From NCBI GenBank assembly GCA_018647025.1, contig JABGTQ010000108.1, positions 1 to 7,040 of the forward strand: DNA of 7,040 nucleotides. The letters are read 5' to 3'. The stretch comes from Nitrospina sp. Its GTDB lineage: Bacteria; Nitrospinota; Nitrospinia; Nitrospinales; VA-1. The notes beneath the pieces are model-generated. The model had not been told where the DNA came from and made no database searches. It was given only the letters and a program-made list of their open reading frames with translations. Position 1 is the first letter of the stretch. Every line of letters begins with the position of its first letter. The position numbers were made by a program, and so were the translations under genes. This document shows, one piece after another, positions 1-7,040 of this stretch.

Positions 1-927
1 AGATACAAGAGGCTTGGTGAAAGATGGCCAACCAGTACCAGATTTAAATTTATCCTGAGAGCTGAAAAGTGGCTCTCCAGAAACAATGTCTACATAGATT
101 CCTTGTTTCTTATTACTCCAGTAGTCGTTTATATAAGGGGGCTCAGTACCATTTTCCTGCGTGACTCGATATTGAAGAGAGGTTAGCTGTTTTTTTAATT
201 TACTTTTAGGTGGTTTTATAAATTTAGTATTAAGGGATTCTTTGCTCTCGGAATTATTTTTTTTTTTGATTTTTGTTACTTTATATTCAAGGTTATCGCC
301 CCAATATTTTTTTAGAAATTGGTCTCTTCCCGACCCTACGCGGTATATCTTGTAACGAACTGTACTCTTCTTGTAGAAATCTTGATGGTATTCTTCGGCA
401 GCATAAAATGTATTTGCCTTAATAATCGTTGTTTCTATCTTGTTTTTAAATCGCTTGCTTTTTTCAAGTCGGTCTCTAGATTTTTCAGCTAGTTTTTTTT
501 GATCTTTATTGTGGTAGAAAATAGCAGGTCTATATTGTTTTCCCCGATCCACGAATTGCCCGCTTCCATCAGTAGGGTCGATATTTCTCCACAATACTTC
601 CAATAAATCGTTGTAAGAAATTTTAGAAGGGTCGTAATGAATCTCTATAGCTTCTGCGTGATTTGTTAAGCCGGTTGCTACTTCTTTATAACTGGGGTTT
701 TCTTTTTTACCTCCAGTATACCCAGAAATGACTTTTGAGACACCTGGCAGCTTTTCAAATGGAGGTTCCATGCACCAGAAGCAGCCACCTGAGAAGGTTG
801 CTTTCATTATAACAGGCATTACAGAAGATTTACCTTTGTCCCTAGACTCAGATGATCCATTTATTGTAAAGAACGCAGCTATTAAAACTATCAATATAAT
901 AAAAAAATGAATATAATTATTTTTCAT
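1..927 (-). CDS. msrAB: Exported peptide methionine sulfoxide reductase MsrA-MsrB fusion, 3' end beyond the left edge
   Basis: This enzyme reduces methionine sulfoxide in damaged proteins: MsrA acts on the S form and MsrB on the R form. The frame is open from an ATG at 927-925 to base 1, giving 309 residues with no stop. Residues 6-22 are strongly hydrophobic (a signal peptide or membrane anchor with no lipobox Cys), so the enzyme probably works outside the cytoplasm. MsrA spans about 42-206, with the signature [16 protein letters not shown] (catalytic Cys49, second Cys52), SGYTGG at 68-73, [11 protein letters not shown] at 90-100 and AEEYHQDFY at 177-185. A lysine-rich linker (about 207-245) leads to MsrB, which opens with [12 protein letters not shown] at 253-264 and reaches SGTGWPSF at 296-303. 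The zinc cysteines and catalytic Cys of MsrB would lie beyond the window. The upstream bases give only a weak ribosome-binding site. Domain assignments are secure; the export is inferred. Confidence 0.93.
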   Translation of the reverse strand, partial: MKNNYIHFFIILIVLIAAFFTINGSSESRDKGKSSVMPVIMKATFSGGCFWCMEPPFEKLPGVSKVISGYTGGKKENPSYKEVATGLTNHAEAIEIHYDPSKISYNDLLEVLWRNIDPTDGSGQFVDRGKQYRPAIFYHNKDQKKLAEKSRDRLEKSKRFKNKIETTIIKANTFYAAEEYHQDFYKKSTVRYKIYRVGSGRDQFLKKYWGDNLEYKVTKIKKKNNSESKESLNTKFIKPPKSKLKKQLTSLQYRVTQENGTEPPYINDYWSNKKQGIYVDIVSGEPLFSSQDKFKSGTGWPSFTKPLVS

Positions 928-1324
928 TATTTTATCTTCAGGTAATGTATTTCTGGGACTTCAATTCTTAGTTTTATCAAATAACAGTATTTAATTAGTC
1001 TATTTTATTTTTTGTTTTTATGAAAATTTTTTTGAGAGAAACACCTCTTTAATCAAATTGTGTTTTTATATTCATCTTGAGCTATTTAGAAAATCCCCTT
1101 CCAACTTTTCACAATCTCTTGGCAGGTATTTGCAAGAACAGTTGATTGAGTGGGGTATAAAAACCCCCCTTTATAATAAGCTTTTATTAAGCAATAAGCC
1201 GTTAGGAGGTTGTTAAAACTGGGGCTGAGGACCTTGCAACTCCAGCTTAAAAATGGCAAAAAAAACCATTTAAACCATTAGATATCAATAAATTAAAAAA
1301 ATATACCAGTGAAGTGATTTTTGT
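928..1324. other. Intergenic stretch without a recognised gene
   Basis: This AT-rich gap lies between the starts of msrAB (leftward) and nrdJ (rightward), so it should carry the msrAB promoter, but I could not pick a convincing -35/-10 pair for it. What can be seen is: a short inverted repeat of GGGGT and ACCCC around 1152-1167; an isolated TATAAT at 1172-1177 with no matching -35; a strong Shine-Dalgarno-like AGGAGGT at 1204-1210 with no ATG or GTG placed after it; and a six-codon ATG frame at 1253-1273. I saw no tRNA, no cobalamin riboswitch core and no repeat array. Confidence 0.6.
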
Positions 1325-1353
1325 TTGACAACACAATATATTGTGTATATTGT
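1325..1353 (+). promoter_or_regulatory. Probable sigma-70 promoter of nrdJ
   Basis: A perfect -35 hexamer TTGACA at 1325-1330 is followed, after 17 bp, by TATTGT at 1348-1353, a four-of-six match to TATAAT. Transcription would start near 1360 and give a leader of roughly 115 nt before the GTG start codon. The -10 is weak, and TATATT at 1346-1351 (15-bp spacing) is an alternative. The call is strengthened by the NrdR-type palindrome that fills the spacer. Confidence 0.6.
1331..1346. promoter_or_regulatory. NrdR box 1 (perfect 16-bp palindrome)
   Basis: ACACAATATATTGTGT is its own reverse complement and matches the known NrdR-box consensus, roughly acaCwAtATaTwGtgt. NrdR is a zinc-ribbon/ATP-cone repressor that controls ribonucleotide reductase genes across bacteria in response to ATP and dATP. 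The box sits exactly between the -35 and -10 elements in front of a ribonucleotide reductase gene, where a bound repressor would block RNA polymerase. No nrdR gene is in the window. Confidence 0.88.
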
Positions 1354-1362
1354 TATTTTCTA

Positions 1363-1378
1363 TCACAAGATATGGTTG
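1363..1378. promoter_or_regulatory. Probable NrdR box 2 (degenerate)
   Basis: TCACAAGATATGGTTG agrees with the NrdR consensus at about 11 of 16 positions and keeps the CACAA...ATAT core. Its centre lies 32 bp from the centre of box 1, about three helical turns. That fits the paired-box arrangement known for NrdR targets, which puts both sites on the same face of the DNA. It would overlap the start of transcription. It is weaker than box 1, so part of the support comes from spacing. Confidence 0.62.
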
Positions 1379-1464
1379 TGTGATGTTTTCCACGGAGTTA
1401 CATAAAGTAATGTTGCAGGTGGGTTGGGTGTTCTAATTTTTTTATTCGTTAAATCATAAAAAAA

Positions 1465-1470
1465 GGAAGG
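1465..1470 (+). promoter_or_regulatory. Ribosome-binding site that sets the GTG start of nrdJ
   Basis: GGAAGG lies five bases before GTG at 1476. A second GTG at 1474 is in another frame and gives no product, so 1476 is the start. The protein beginning there, [10 protein letters not shown], matches the usual N-terminus of long NrdJ proteins. Confidence 0.75.
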
Positions 1471-1475
1471 TTCGT

Positions 1476-4400
1476 GTGCATATTGACCGAGTTTTTACTA
1501 GGTATTCGGCAGATCAGAATGATCCCTACAGCGAAATAGATTTTGTAGAACGAACTTCAAAAATCACTAACGCAGATGGTTCCATTGTTTCTCAAATGGA
1601 ACAACTGTTAGTACCGACCCTTTGGTCTCAGGTGGCTGTAGATATTATGGCTCAAAAATATTTTCGAAAAGCTGGGGTTCCTGTTCGACTCAAGAAAAAA
1701 ATAGAGGTTGGTATTCCTGACTGGCTTTGTCCGTCAGAGGTAGATGCTGAAGCGTTGTCCGAACTTCCAGAATCAAAGCGGATGGGTGGCGAAACAGATT
1801 CACGGCAAGTGTTCCATCGTTTAGCGGGTTGCTGGACCTATTGGGGTTGGAAGAATAAAACTTTTAAAGACGAAGATCAGGCGCGCAATTATTACCAAGA
1901 AATGTGTCACATGCTGGCAACCCAGATGGCAGCTCCGAACTCTCCTCAGTGGTTTAACACGGGACTTAACTGGGCTTATGGTATTGAGGGGCCTGCTCAG
2001 GGGCATTATTTTTTCAACGAGAGCACGGGGCAGGTTGAAAAATCAAAAAACGCTTATGAACGACCTCAACCGCACGCTTGCTTTATCCTTTCGGTCAAGG
2101 ATGACTTGGTCGGCAGCGGTGGAATTATGGATCTTTGGCAACAGGAAGCACGGTTGTTTAAATTCGGGTCTGGCACTGGGTCCAATTTTTCCAAATTACG
2201 CGGTAATAACGAACCTCTCTCAGGAGGCGGTAAGTCATCAGGGCTTATGAGCTTTCTTAAAATTGGTGATCGCGCAGCAGGGGCCATAAAGTCTGGAGGT
2301 ACAACAAGGCGCGCTGCTAAGATGGTAACTCTCGATATAGATCATCCAGATATTGAAGAGTTTATAAACTGGAAAGCTAAGGAAGAGGGTAAGGTTGCTT
2401 CAATAGTGACAGGTAGTCGAATTCTTAAGCGACGGCTGAAGGAAGTTTTTATTGCTTGTTGGGATGAAGCCTTGGAAGGTGATGCTCGTTTCAATGTTAA
2501 AGAAAATCCCAACCTTAAAAAAGCTGTACGGAGAGCAATAGAAGATTTTATTCCAGAAAATTATATTTATCGCGTAATTCAACTGGCGCAGCAAGGCATA
2601 AAGGAGTTTGAATTTGAAGAATATGACACTAACTGGAACTCTGAGGCTTATGCTACTGTTTCCGGTCAGAATAGTAATAATTCTGTTCGTCTGACCAATG
2701 ATTTTTTGCAAGCAGTAGAGAATGATGGTAATTGGGAACTTCGCCAACGTACCACGGGAAAAGTTAGTCGACAGTTAAAAGCACGAGAGCTTTGGCAGTC
2801 TATAAACACTTCGGCTTGGGCCAGTGCTGACCCAGGGCTCCAGTTCGATACAACTATTAATGAATGGCATACTTGCCCGGAAGAGGATCGGATTCGCGCT
2901 TCTAATCCTTGCTCAGAGTATATGTTTCTGGATGATACGGCGTGTAACCTGGCATCAGTTAATTTGATAAAGTTTTTTGATTCGAAGACGGGTGTCTTTG
3001 ACGTAGATCATTTTCGCCATGCTTGTCGTTTGTGGACCGTGACACTTGAGATTTCTGTGGCTATGGCGCAATTTCCAAATAAGGAAATTGCACGTAAAAG
3101 CTATGAATATCGTACGCTGGGATTAGGGTATGCAAATTTAGGTGCACTACTGATGGTAATGGGAATCCCTTATGACTCCGATCAAAGCCGTGACATAACA
3201 GGTGCGATTACGGCATTGTTAACCGGTGCATCCTATGCGACATCTGCTGAGCTAGCTTCTGAGCTAGGGCCTTTCTACCAGTATGAAAAAAATAAGAAGC
3301 ATATGATGCGCGTTATGCGTAATCACCAAAGGGCTTTATTAAATTCTGATCAATTGGACTACGAAGGATTATCCATTTTCCCTCAAGGAGTTTGTGCGGC
3401 TAATTGTCCTAGTAGTCTTATAGTAGCAGCTAAAAAAGCATGGGGTGATGCCCTAGCACTGGGAGAAAAGTATGGTTTTCGCAATGCGCAAACCACTTGT
3501 ATCGCCCCTACCGGAACCATTGGCTTATTGATGGATTGTGATACTACGGGAATTGAGCCAGATTATGCCTTAGTAAAATACAAAAAACTCGCAGGGGGCG
3601 GTTATTTTAAAATAATTAACCAGTCTGTTCCCTTTGCCCTTCAGCGGTTAGGCTACAAGTCAGACGAAATACAATCAATTGTAAGATACTGTGTCGGGAC
3701 AGCAAGTTTTGAAGATGCTCCTCATATTAATCTTAGTTCCTTAAAGAAGAAAGGGTTTACAGACGAAGCGCTTTCTAAAATTCAGCAGGAGTTACCAAAA
3801 GTATTTGATATTACATTTGCTTTCAATAAGTTTGTTTTAGGTGAATCCTTTTGCGATGAAGTTCTTGGGATTAGTAGCGAAGAACTCGACTCATTTGATT
3901 TTAATATGCTTAGTTATCTCGGCTTTTCAGAGAAAAATATTGAAGAGGCCAATAATGTTATTTGTGGCACCATGACCATAGAGAATGCGCCCTATCTTAA
4001 ACAGGAACATTATTCAGTTTTTGATTGTGCCAATACATGCGGAAAGTATGGAAAGCGCTTCATCCAACCTGGGGCCCATATTTATATGATGGCGGCAGCT
4101 CAGCCGTTTCTTTCAGGTGCTATTTCCAAAACAATTAATATGCCCAACGAAGCAACTCTTGATGATATGGATAATGCACATATGCTCTGTTGGAAGCTCA
4201 TGTTAAAGGGAACGGCTGTGTATAGGGATGGATCAAAGTTAAGCCAGCCACTTAACAGTACATTGAGTGCAGAATTTAATTTACTTGAAGTTGATGATAT
4301 TGTGGAGAAGGAACCACTTAAAATTGCCGAGAAAATTATTGAAGTCGTGCGTGAGAGAAAACGAAGAACACTTCCCCATAGACGGGCTGGTTATACACAG

Positions 4401-5120
4401 AAAGCAGTTATTGGTGGACATAAAGTTTATTTGCGAACAGGTCAGTACTCTGATGGGTCGCTCGGTGAAATATTTATCGATATGCATAAAGAAGGAGCAG
4501 CCTATCGTAGTCTTATGAACTGTTTTGCGATAGCGATTTCCTTAGGGTTGCAACACGGTGTTCCTTTAGAAGAATTTGTCGATGCCTTCGTCTTTACAAG
4601 ATTTGAGCCAAATGGAATTGTCACAGGCAATGAACGAATTACAATGGCTACTTCCACTATTGATTATATCTTCCGAGATTTGGCCATTCATTACCTTGAT
4701 CGCACAGACCTTGCTCAAGTTACGCCTGATGATCTCCGAGCAGATGCTATAGGGAAGAACCATGAGTCAGAGTCTGGTGAAACACCTAGTCAGGACTCAA
4801 AAGGTAAAACAACATCAGGAATAATTCAAAATGAAGGCGGGGAAAGTCTTAATAAGACGACGCCCCCCCCCTCTGACTTACAGGTAAAAGAAAATAGAAG
4901 TAATGGACGCGCTAAGGCTGTCGAAATAATTCCAATCCTTGGTAATGGAGGTGAAGGAGGGCAGGCTGTAACAGCGAAAAAATTAATTTCTACAGTGGGG
5001 ATCGCGAAGTTAAAGGGCTATGAAGGTGATCCCTGCGATGATTGCGGGCAGCTGACTCTTGTTCGAAATGGGACTTGTCTCAAATGTCAAACCTGCGGAG
5101 CGACTTCAGGTTGCTCATAA
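1476..5120 (+). CDS. nrdJ: Class II (adenosylcobalamin-dependent) ribonucleotide reductase, long form, 1214 aa
   Basis: This cytoplasmic enzyme reduces ribonucleotides to deoxyribonucleotides using a radical made from adenosylcobalamin, so it needs neither oxygen nor a separate radical subunit. Active-site residues are clear by comparison with the Thermotoga class II enzyme: thiyl-radical Cys479 in NPCSEY (477-482) with Asn477 and Glu481, and a redox pair Cys202 (PHACF) and Cys490 (DDTACNLAS). Other family blocks are [14 protein letters not shown] (230-243), [10 protein letters not shown] (396-405), a phosphate-binding APTGTIG (677-683) and [10 protein letters not shown] (687-696). A TSCPD-type domain (about 964-1080) follows. 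A variable linker (about 1089-1165) then leads to a cysteine-rich tail with C1187, C1190, C1201, C1204, C1207 and C1213, which probably re-reduces the active site. Its length of about 1200 residues is normal for this form, and no intein or frameshift is present. Expression is probably repressed by NrdR. It appears to be a single-gene unit. Confidence 0.97.
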   Translation: MHIDRVFTRYSADQNDPYSEIDFVERTSKITNADGSIVSQMEQLLVPTLWSQVAVDIMAQKYFRKAGVPVRLKKKIEVGIPDWLCPSEVDAEALSELPESKRMGGETDSRQVFHRLAGCWTYWGWKNKTFKDEDQARNYYQEMCHMLATQMAAPNSPQWFNTGLNWAYGIEGPAQGHYFFNESTGQVEKSKNAYERPQPHACFILSVKDDLVGSGGIMDLWQQEARLFKFGSGTGSNFSKLRGNNEPLSGGGKSSGLMSFLKIGDRAAGAIKSGGTTRRAAKMVTLDIDHPDIEEFINWKAKEEGKVASIVTGSRILKRRLKEVFIACWDEALEGDARFNVKENPNLKKAVRRAIEDFIPENYIYRVIQLAQQGIKEFEFEEYDTNWNSEAYATVSGQNSNNSVRLTNDFLQAVENDGNWELRQRTTGKVSRQLKARELWQSINTSAWASADPGLQFDTTINEWHTCPEEDRIRASNPCSEYMFLDDTACNLASVNLIKFFDSKTGVFDVDHFRHACRLWTVTLEISVAMAQFPNKEIARKSYEYRTLGLGYANLGALLMVMGIPYDSDQSRDITGAITALLTGASYATSAELASELGPFYQYEKNKKHMMRVMRNHQRALLNSDQLDYEGLSIFPQGVCAANCPSSLIVAAKKAWGDALALGEKYGFRNAQTTCIAPTGTIGLLMDCDTTGIEPDYALVKYKKLAGGGYFKIINQSVPFALQRLGYKSDEIQSIVRYCVGTASFEDAPHINLSSLKKKGFTDEALSKIQQELPKVFDITFAFNKFVLGESFCDEVLGISSEELDSFDFNMLSYLGFSEKNIEEANNVICGTMTIENAPYLKQEHYSVFDCANTCGKYGKRFIQPGAHIYMMAAAQPFLSGAISKTINMPNEATLDDMDNAHMLCWKLMLKGTAVYRDGSKLSQPLNSTLSAEFNLLEVDDIVEKEPLKIAEKIIEVVRERKRRTLPHRRAGYTQKAVIGGHKVYLRTGQYSDGSLGEIFIDMHKEGAAYRSLMNCFAIAISLGLQHGVPLEEFVDAFVFTRFEPNGIVTGNERITMATSTIDYIFRDLAIHYLDRTDLAQVTPDDLRADAIGKNHESESGETPSQDSKGKTTSGIIQNEGGESLNKTTPPPSDLQVKENRSNGRAKAVEIIPILGNGGEGGQAVTAKKLISTVGIAKLKGYEGDPCDDCGQLTLVRNGTCLKCQTCGATSGCS

Positions 5121-5147
5121 ATTTCGGGAAAATCCTTTTACATTGCG

Positions 5148-6122
5148 CTAATTAACTGACTTCGCACATCGGAAACCAAAGGTTGGATTTTTAAGGTTGC
5201 CGGGTACTACATTGCGATGGTTTCCCGTTTTAAAATTAAGTGAACTCGTCCAGCCCCCTCCCTTGATAACTTTGTCATTTCTGTTTTTTTTAGGTCCTAA
5301 TTTTTTCTGGGGAAACAAGTTCTTGCTGTCAACCCATTCCCATACATTTCCAATCATATCCAATGTCCCATAAGGTCCCGCTCCTAGAGGAAATGAACCT
5401 ACAGGCGCGACCGAAATGAAACCATCATTTTGCCCAACAAGATTGGCAAGGGGTCTTTTGTTATTATTACTCAAATATGTAGATTTTTTTAAGGAGGTCC
5501 CAGCTGCTAACTCCCACTCAGTTTCTGTGGGTAGACGTTTTCCTACTGCTCGGCAATGTTTGTCTGCGTGGATCCAATCGACACTCATTGCGGGACAAAG
5601 CAAACATACTTCTACAGTTATGTAGGTTTGATCGTGAGTTGGATGAGTTTTATTATATTCTGCTAGGGTTACTTCAGTACGGTCAATATAAAATGGAGTT
5701 ATTTTTTTTCGATCATTGGTGGCATTGAGATGAAAAATCGAGTCACCTTGTGTTGACTTCAAAGAGCCGGATGGAAAAGAGGGTGGATCGATCAAAACCA
5801 TAAGTTTACCGTCATTGGGAGAAACTATAGATGGCAAGAGTACTTGGTTTAAATTGGAAGGCGAGGATAATTTTTGGACCTGCATTTTATTTGGTGCAGA
5901 TTGTCTTTTAGAGGACTTGGTTTTTCTTTTAAATATTTTGGTTCTTTTGTTACGACCTTTTATTTTTCTTTTATATTGTTTTGTATGACTTTTAAGTTGT
6001 TTGATATTTTTTTTGTATTTTGGAGGGTGTTTCCAAGAATATTTTCGGTGATTGCTTAGGCTAGAATTACATGCTGATATAAAAAAAAAGGTTAATAGCG
6101 TAAGAACAACGATAGCTCGCAA
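5148..6122 (-). CDS. Lipoprotein with a SUMF1/FGE-like domain, probably non-catalytic
   Basis: The start is TTG at 6122-6120, preceded by AAGGA nine bases upstream. No ATG could supply the signal sequence, and an in-frame stop lies just upstream. Residues 1-18 form a lipoprotein signal ending in ISAC, so Cys18 is probably lipidated. Residues 26-79 are extremely basic, with about 24 Lys/Arg. A SUMF1-type (formylglycine-generating enzyme superfamily) domain covers about 108-322, with FYIDRTEVT (144-152), KRLPTETEWELAA (195-207), GTLDMIGNVWEWV (252-264) and GGGW...FGFRCA (288-320). True formylglycine-generating enzymes carry a Cys pair between the GG-W and GFRC motifs; here residues 291-315 contain no Cys, so sulfatase activation is unlikely. 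It has a CxxC at 173-176. The gene starts five bases after the TPR gene and is probably co-translated with it. Its envelope role is unknown; binding or scaffolding is an inference. Confidence 0.85.
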   Translation of the reverse strand: MRAIVVLTLLTFFFISACNSSLSNHRKYSWKHPPKYKKNIKQLKSHTKQYKRKIKGRNKRTKIFKRKTKSSKRQSAPNKMQVQKLSSPSNLNQVLLPSIVSPNDGKLMVLIDPPSFPSGSLKSTQGDSIFHLNATNDRKKITPFYIDRTEVTLAEYNKTHPTHDQTYITVEVCLLCPAMSVDWIHADKHCRAVGKRLPTETEWELAAGTSLKKSTYLSNNNKRPLANLVGQNDGFISVAPVGSFPLGAGPYGTLDMIGNVWEWVDSKNLFPQKKLGPKKNRNDKVIKGGGWTSSLNFKTGNHRNVVPGNLKNPTFGFRCAKSVN

Positions 6123-6127
6123 GAGTT

Positions 6128-6538
6128 CTATTCCTTAGACGACATAGATTCAAATCTTTTCTTCAAATTTTGGTAACGTTCGTACTGTATTTTTGCTAAT
6201 TCGGGTTTTTTAAGTTTTTCATAAGTAAAACCCAAACTATATCGAGCATTAAAATGAGTAGGGTCAAGTTTGATAACAGATTTAAAGGCTTCAGCTGCCT
6301 TTTTATAATTATTGCGATAATTATACATTCCCCCTAGCCCATATAATGCATCAACATTGTTTGAGTCTAGTTTTGTAGCTTTTAAAAAAGTATTATACGA
6401 TTTGTCGTAGGCCCCATTTTGATTATGCTTCAATGCTTCTTTTACTAATTCTTCACTATTTGGGGATGAACATTGGCCAGTAACCAAAGCAATAAATAAG
6501 ATCATAGAAAAGAAAAGAATACGGTTGGATAAATGCAT
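6128..6538 (-). CDS. Small exported TPR-repeat protein, 136 aa
   Basis: An N-terminal basic and hydrophobic segment (residues 6-20) looks like a signal peptide. Cys23 in VTGQCSS resembles a lipoprotein site, but Gln at -1 is not standard for a lipobox, so lipidation is uncertain. About three tetratricopeptide repeats follow (roughly 28-61, 62-95 and 96-129), with typical A..LG..Y....Y..A...F...I.LDP spacing, best seen in ALYGLGGMYNYRNNYKKAAE (64-83). TPR domains bind partner proteins, so the likely partner is the SUMF1-like lipoprotein encoded directly downstream; its ribosome-binding site overlaps this gene's TAG stop. The ATG is the first possible start: a TAA lies two codons upstream. No clear Shine-Dalgarno sequence precedes it. 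The fold assignment is solid, but the function is not known. Confidence 0.85.
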   Translation of the reverse strand: MHLSNRILFFSMILFIALVTGQCSSPNSEELVKEALKHNQNGAYDKSYNTFLKATKLDSNNVDALYGLGGMYNYRNNYKKAAEAFKSVIKLDPTHFNARYSLGFTYEKLKKPELAKIQYERYQNLKKRFESMSSKE

Positions 6539-6659
6539 ATATTAAAATATCACTGGAGAAATTTCAAATATTAATAGTCTGTCTTTAATCATAGTTTATT
6601 CGATGGGTAGTTCTAACGGTAATAATATTTATGTTGGCACCATTAAATAGAAAGATTGA

Positions 6660-6681
6660 GGTAATTTGATTTTAGATTACC
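6660..6681. repeat. Short inverted repeat over the stop codon of the 6672-7040 gene
   Basis: GGTAAT (6660-6665) and ATTACC (6676-6681) pair with a 10-nt loop that includes the TAA stop. On the minus strand the hairpin is followed by a loose T-rich run (TCAATCTTTCTATTT), so it could be a weak transcription terminator or an mRNA 3'-end hairpin. The six-bp stem is mostly A-T and may be chance. Confidence 0.3.
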
Positions 6682-7040
6682 TGGTTAATTCCTGCCTCAG
6701 TTAATGTAAGGCGATTCTTAAGATAAAGTTTTCTATCACCAAACTTTGGAGTGGGCTCATTACATAATGCCCCACAATCAGCTATACCACTACTAATCGG
6801 AGATTCATGAAAGTGACATAAAAATAAATCCTCGGTTTCTTTAAATGATATTTTGAGTTGGTTTCGGTCTTCTTCTCCGCGCATACCAAAATAGGGAAAA
6901 TGGTGAATATATCTACCAAATAGATTGTCACAGTCGAAAATATATTTTTGTGTATCAAGAATATGGGTGTGCCAGAATATGTCGATATCCTTGCTTGGAA
7001 CGATTATTTTTTCATTATAGGTATTAGATAGATAAAGAAA
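6672..7040 (-). CDS. C-terminal part of a GRDP/DUF1399-like protein, 5' end beyond the right edge
   Basis: The frame is open from base 7040 to a TAA at 6674-6672, giving 122 residues with no start in view. An internal ATG at 6884 falls inside a conserved block and is not the real start. The visible part contains DIDIFWHTHILDTQKYIFDC (residues 18-37) and NLFGRYIHHFPYFGMRGEED (39-58). I recognise these as the WHxHILDT...DC...FGR..HH.P pattern of bacterial proteins annotated as glycine-rich domain-containing (plant GRDP/DUF1399 relatives). The His and Cys residues could bind a metal, but no activity is known to me. The C-terminus has DCGALC (88-93) and no glycine-rich tail. A 133-bp gap separates it from the TPR gene on the same strand, so they could share a transcript. 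The family call comes from memory of the motif and is moderately sure. Confidence 0.68.
   Translation of the reverse strand, partial: FLYLSNTYNEKIIVPSKDIDIFWHTHILDTQKYIFDCDNLFGRYIHHFPYFGMRGEEDRNQLKISFKETEDLFLCHFHESPISSGIADCGALCNEPTPKFGDRKLYLKNRLTLTEAGINQVI

Noticed and set aside
728..910. Plus-strand 60-codon open frame
   Set aside because: It lies opposite the start of msrAB, and its sequence is the complement of the conserved GCFWC region. The MsrA motifs show that the minus strand is coding.
1151..1177. GGGGT...ACCCC hairpin plus TATAAT as a terminator or small-RNA promoter
   Set aside because: The stem is five bp with no following T-run long enough to terminate. The TATAAT has no -35 partner at 16-18 bp.
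1363..1383. TCACA...TGTGA inverted repeat as a CRP-type site
   Set aside because: The half-sites are in the opposite order to a CRP site (TGTGA then TCACA), and the spacing is wrong. A second NrdR box explains the sequence better.
1412..1430. G-rich patch in the nrdJ leader as a G-quadruplex
   Set aside because: Only three G runs are close together, and four are needed.
2400..2747. Minus-strand 115-codon open frame inside nrdJ
   Set aside because: It is antisense to well-conserved NrdJ sequence. Its product is a low-complexity Phe/Ile-rich string with no recognisable motif.
5121..5147. Terminator between the converging nrdJ and SUMF1-like genes
   Set aside because: GGA/TCC at 5127-5135 followed by TTTT looks like a terminator at first glance, but the stem is only three or four bp. 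No stable hairpin fits in the 27-bp gap.
6539..6571. TTGAAA-17-TAATAT as the promoter of the TPR gene
   Set aside because: Transcription would begin inside the coding sequence, past the only start codon that keeps the signal peptide.

Overview
The window is AT-rich DNA with tightly packed bacterial genes. It holds two complete and informative loci and two genes cut by the edges. The organism looks like a diderm (Gram-negative type) bacterium that meets oxidants. The evidence is signal- or lipoprotein-type N-termini on three proteins, an exported MsrA-MsrB fusion, and a long-form class II (adenosylcobalamin-dependent) ribonucleotide reductase of the kind common in Proteobacteria and related marine lineages. 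I cannot name a species; an AT-rich marine bacterium is only a guess.

Layout. Positions 1-927 (minus strand) carry the first 309 residues of a methionine sulfoxide reductase fusion: an N-terminal membrane or signal segment, then MsrA, then MsrB, which runs off the left edge. A roughly 550-bp gap divides this gene from the divergently oriented nrdJ at 1476-5120 (plus). The right part of the gap is the nrdJ control region, with a perfect 16-bp NrdR-type palindrome lying inside the spacer of a TTGACA promoter. A second, weaker copy lies about three helical turns downstream. The left part holds no recognised gene. Converging on nrdJ with only 27 bp between them is a minus-strand pair read from right to left: a small exported TPR protein (6128-6538), then a lipoprotein with a SUMF1/formylglycine-generating-enzyme-like domain (5148-6122, TTG start). 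At the right edge (6672-7040, minus) is the C-terminal end of a protein resembling the glycine-rich-domain-containing (GRDP/DUF1399-like) family.

How the genes relate. nrdJ makes deoxyribonucleotides from ribonucleotides and is probably repressed by NrdR when (d)ATP is plentiful. MsrAB repairs oxidised methionine in proteins outside the cytoplasm. The TPR and SUMF1-like proteins are probably co-translated and act together in the cell envelope. The SUMF1-like protein lacks the catalytic cysteine pair of true formylglycine-generating enzymes, so it is more likely a binding or structural protein than an enzyme. Apart from this, the genes look like a mosaic of housekeeping and envelope functions. 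I found no CRISPR array, mobile element, phage gene, tRNA or rRNA, and no convincing new multi-gene system.
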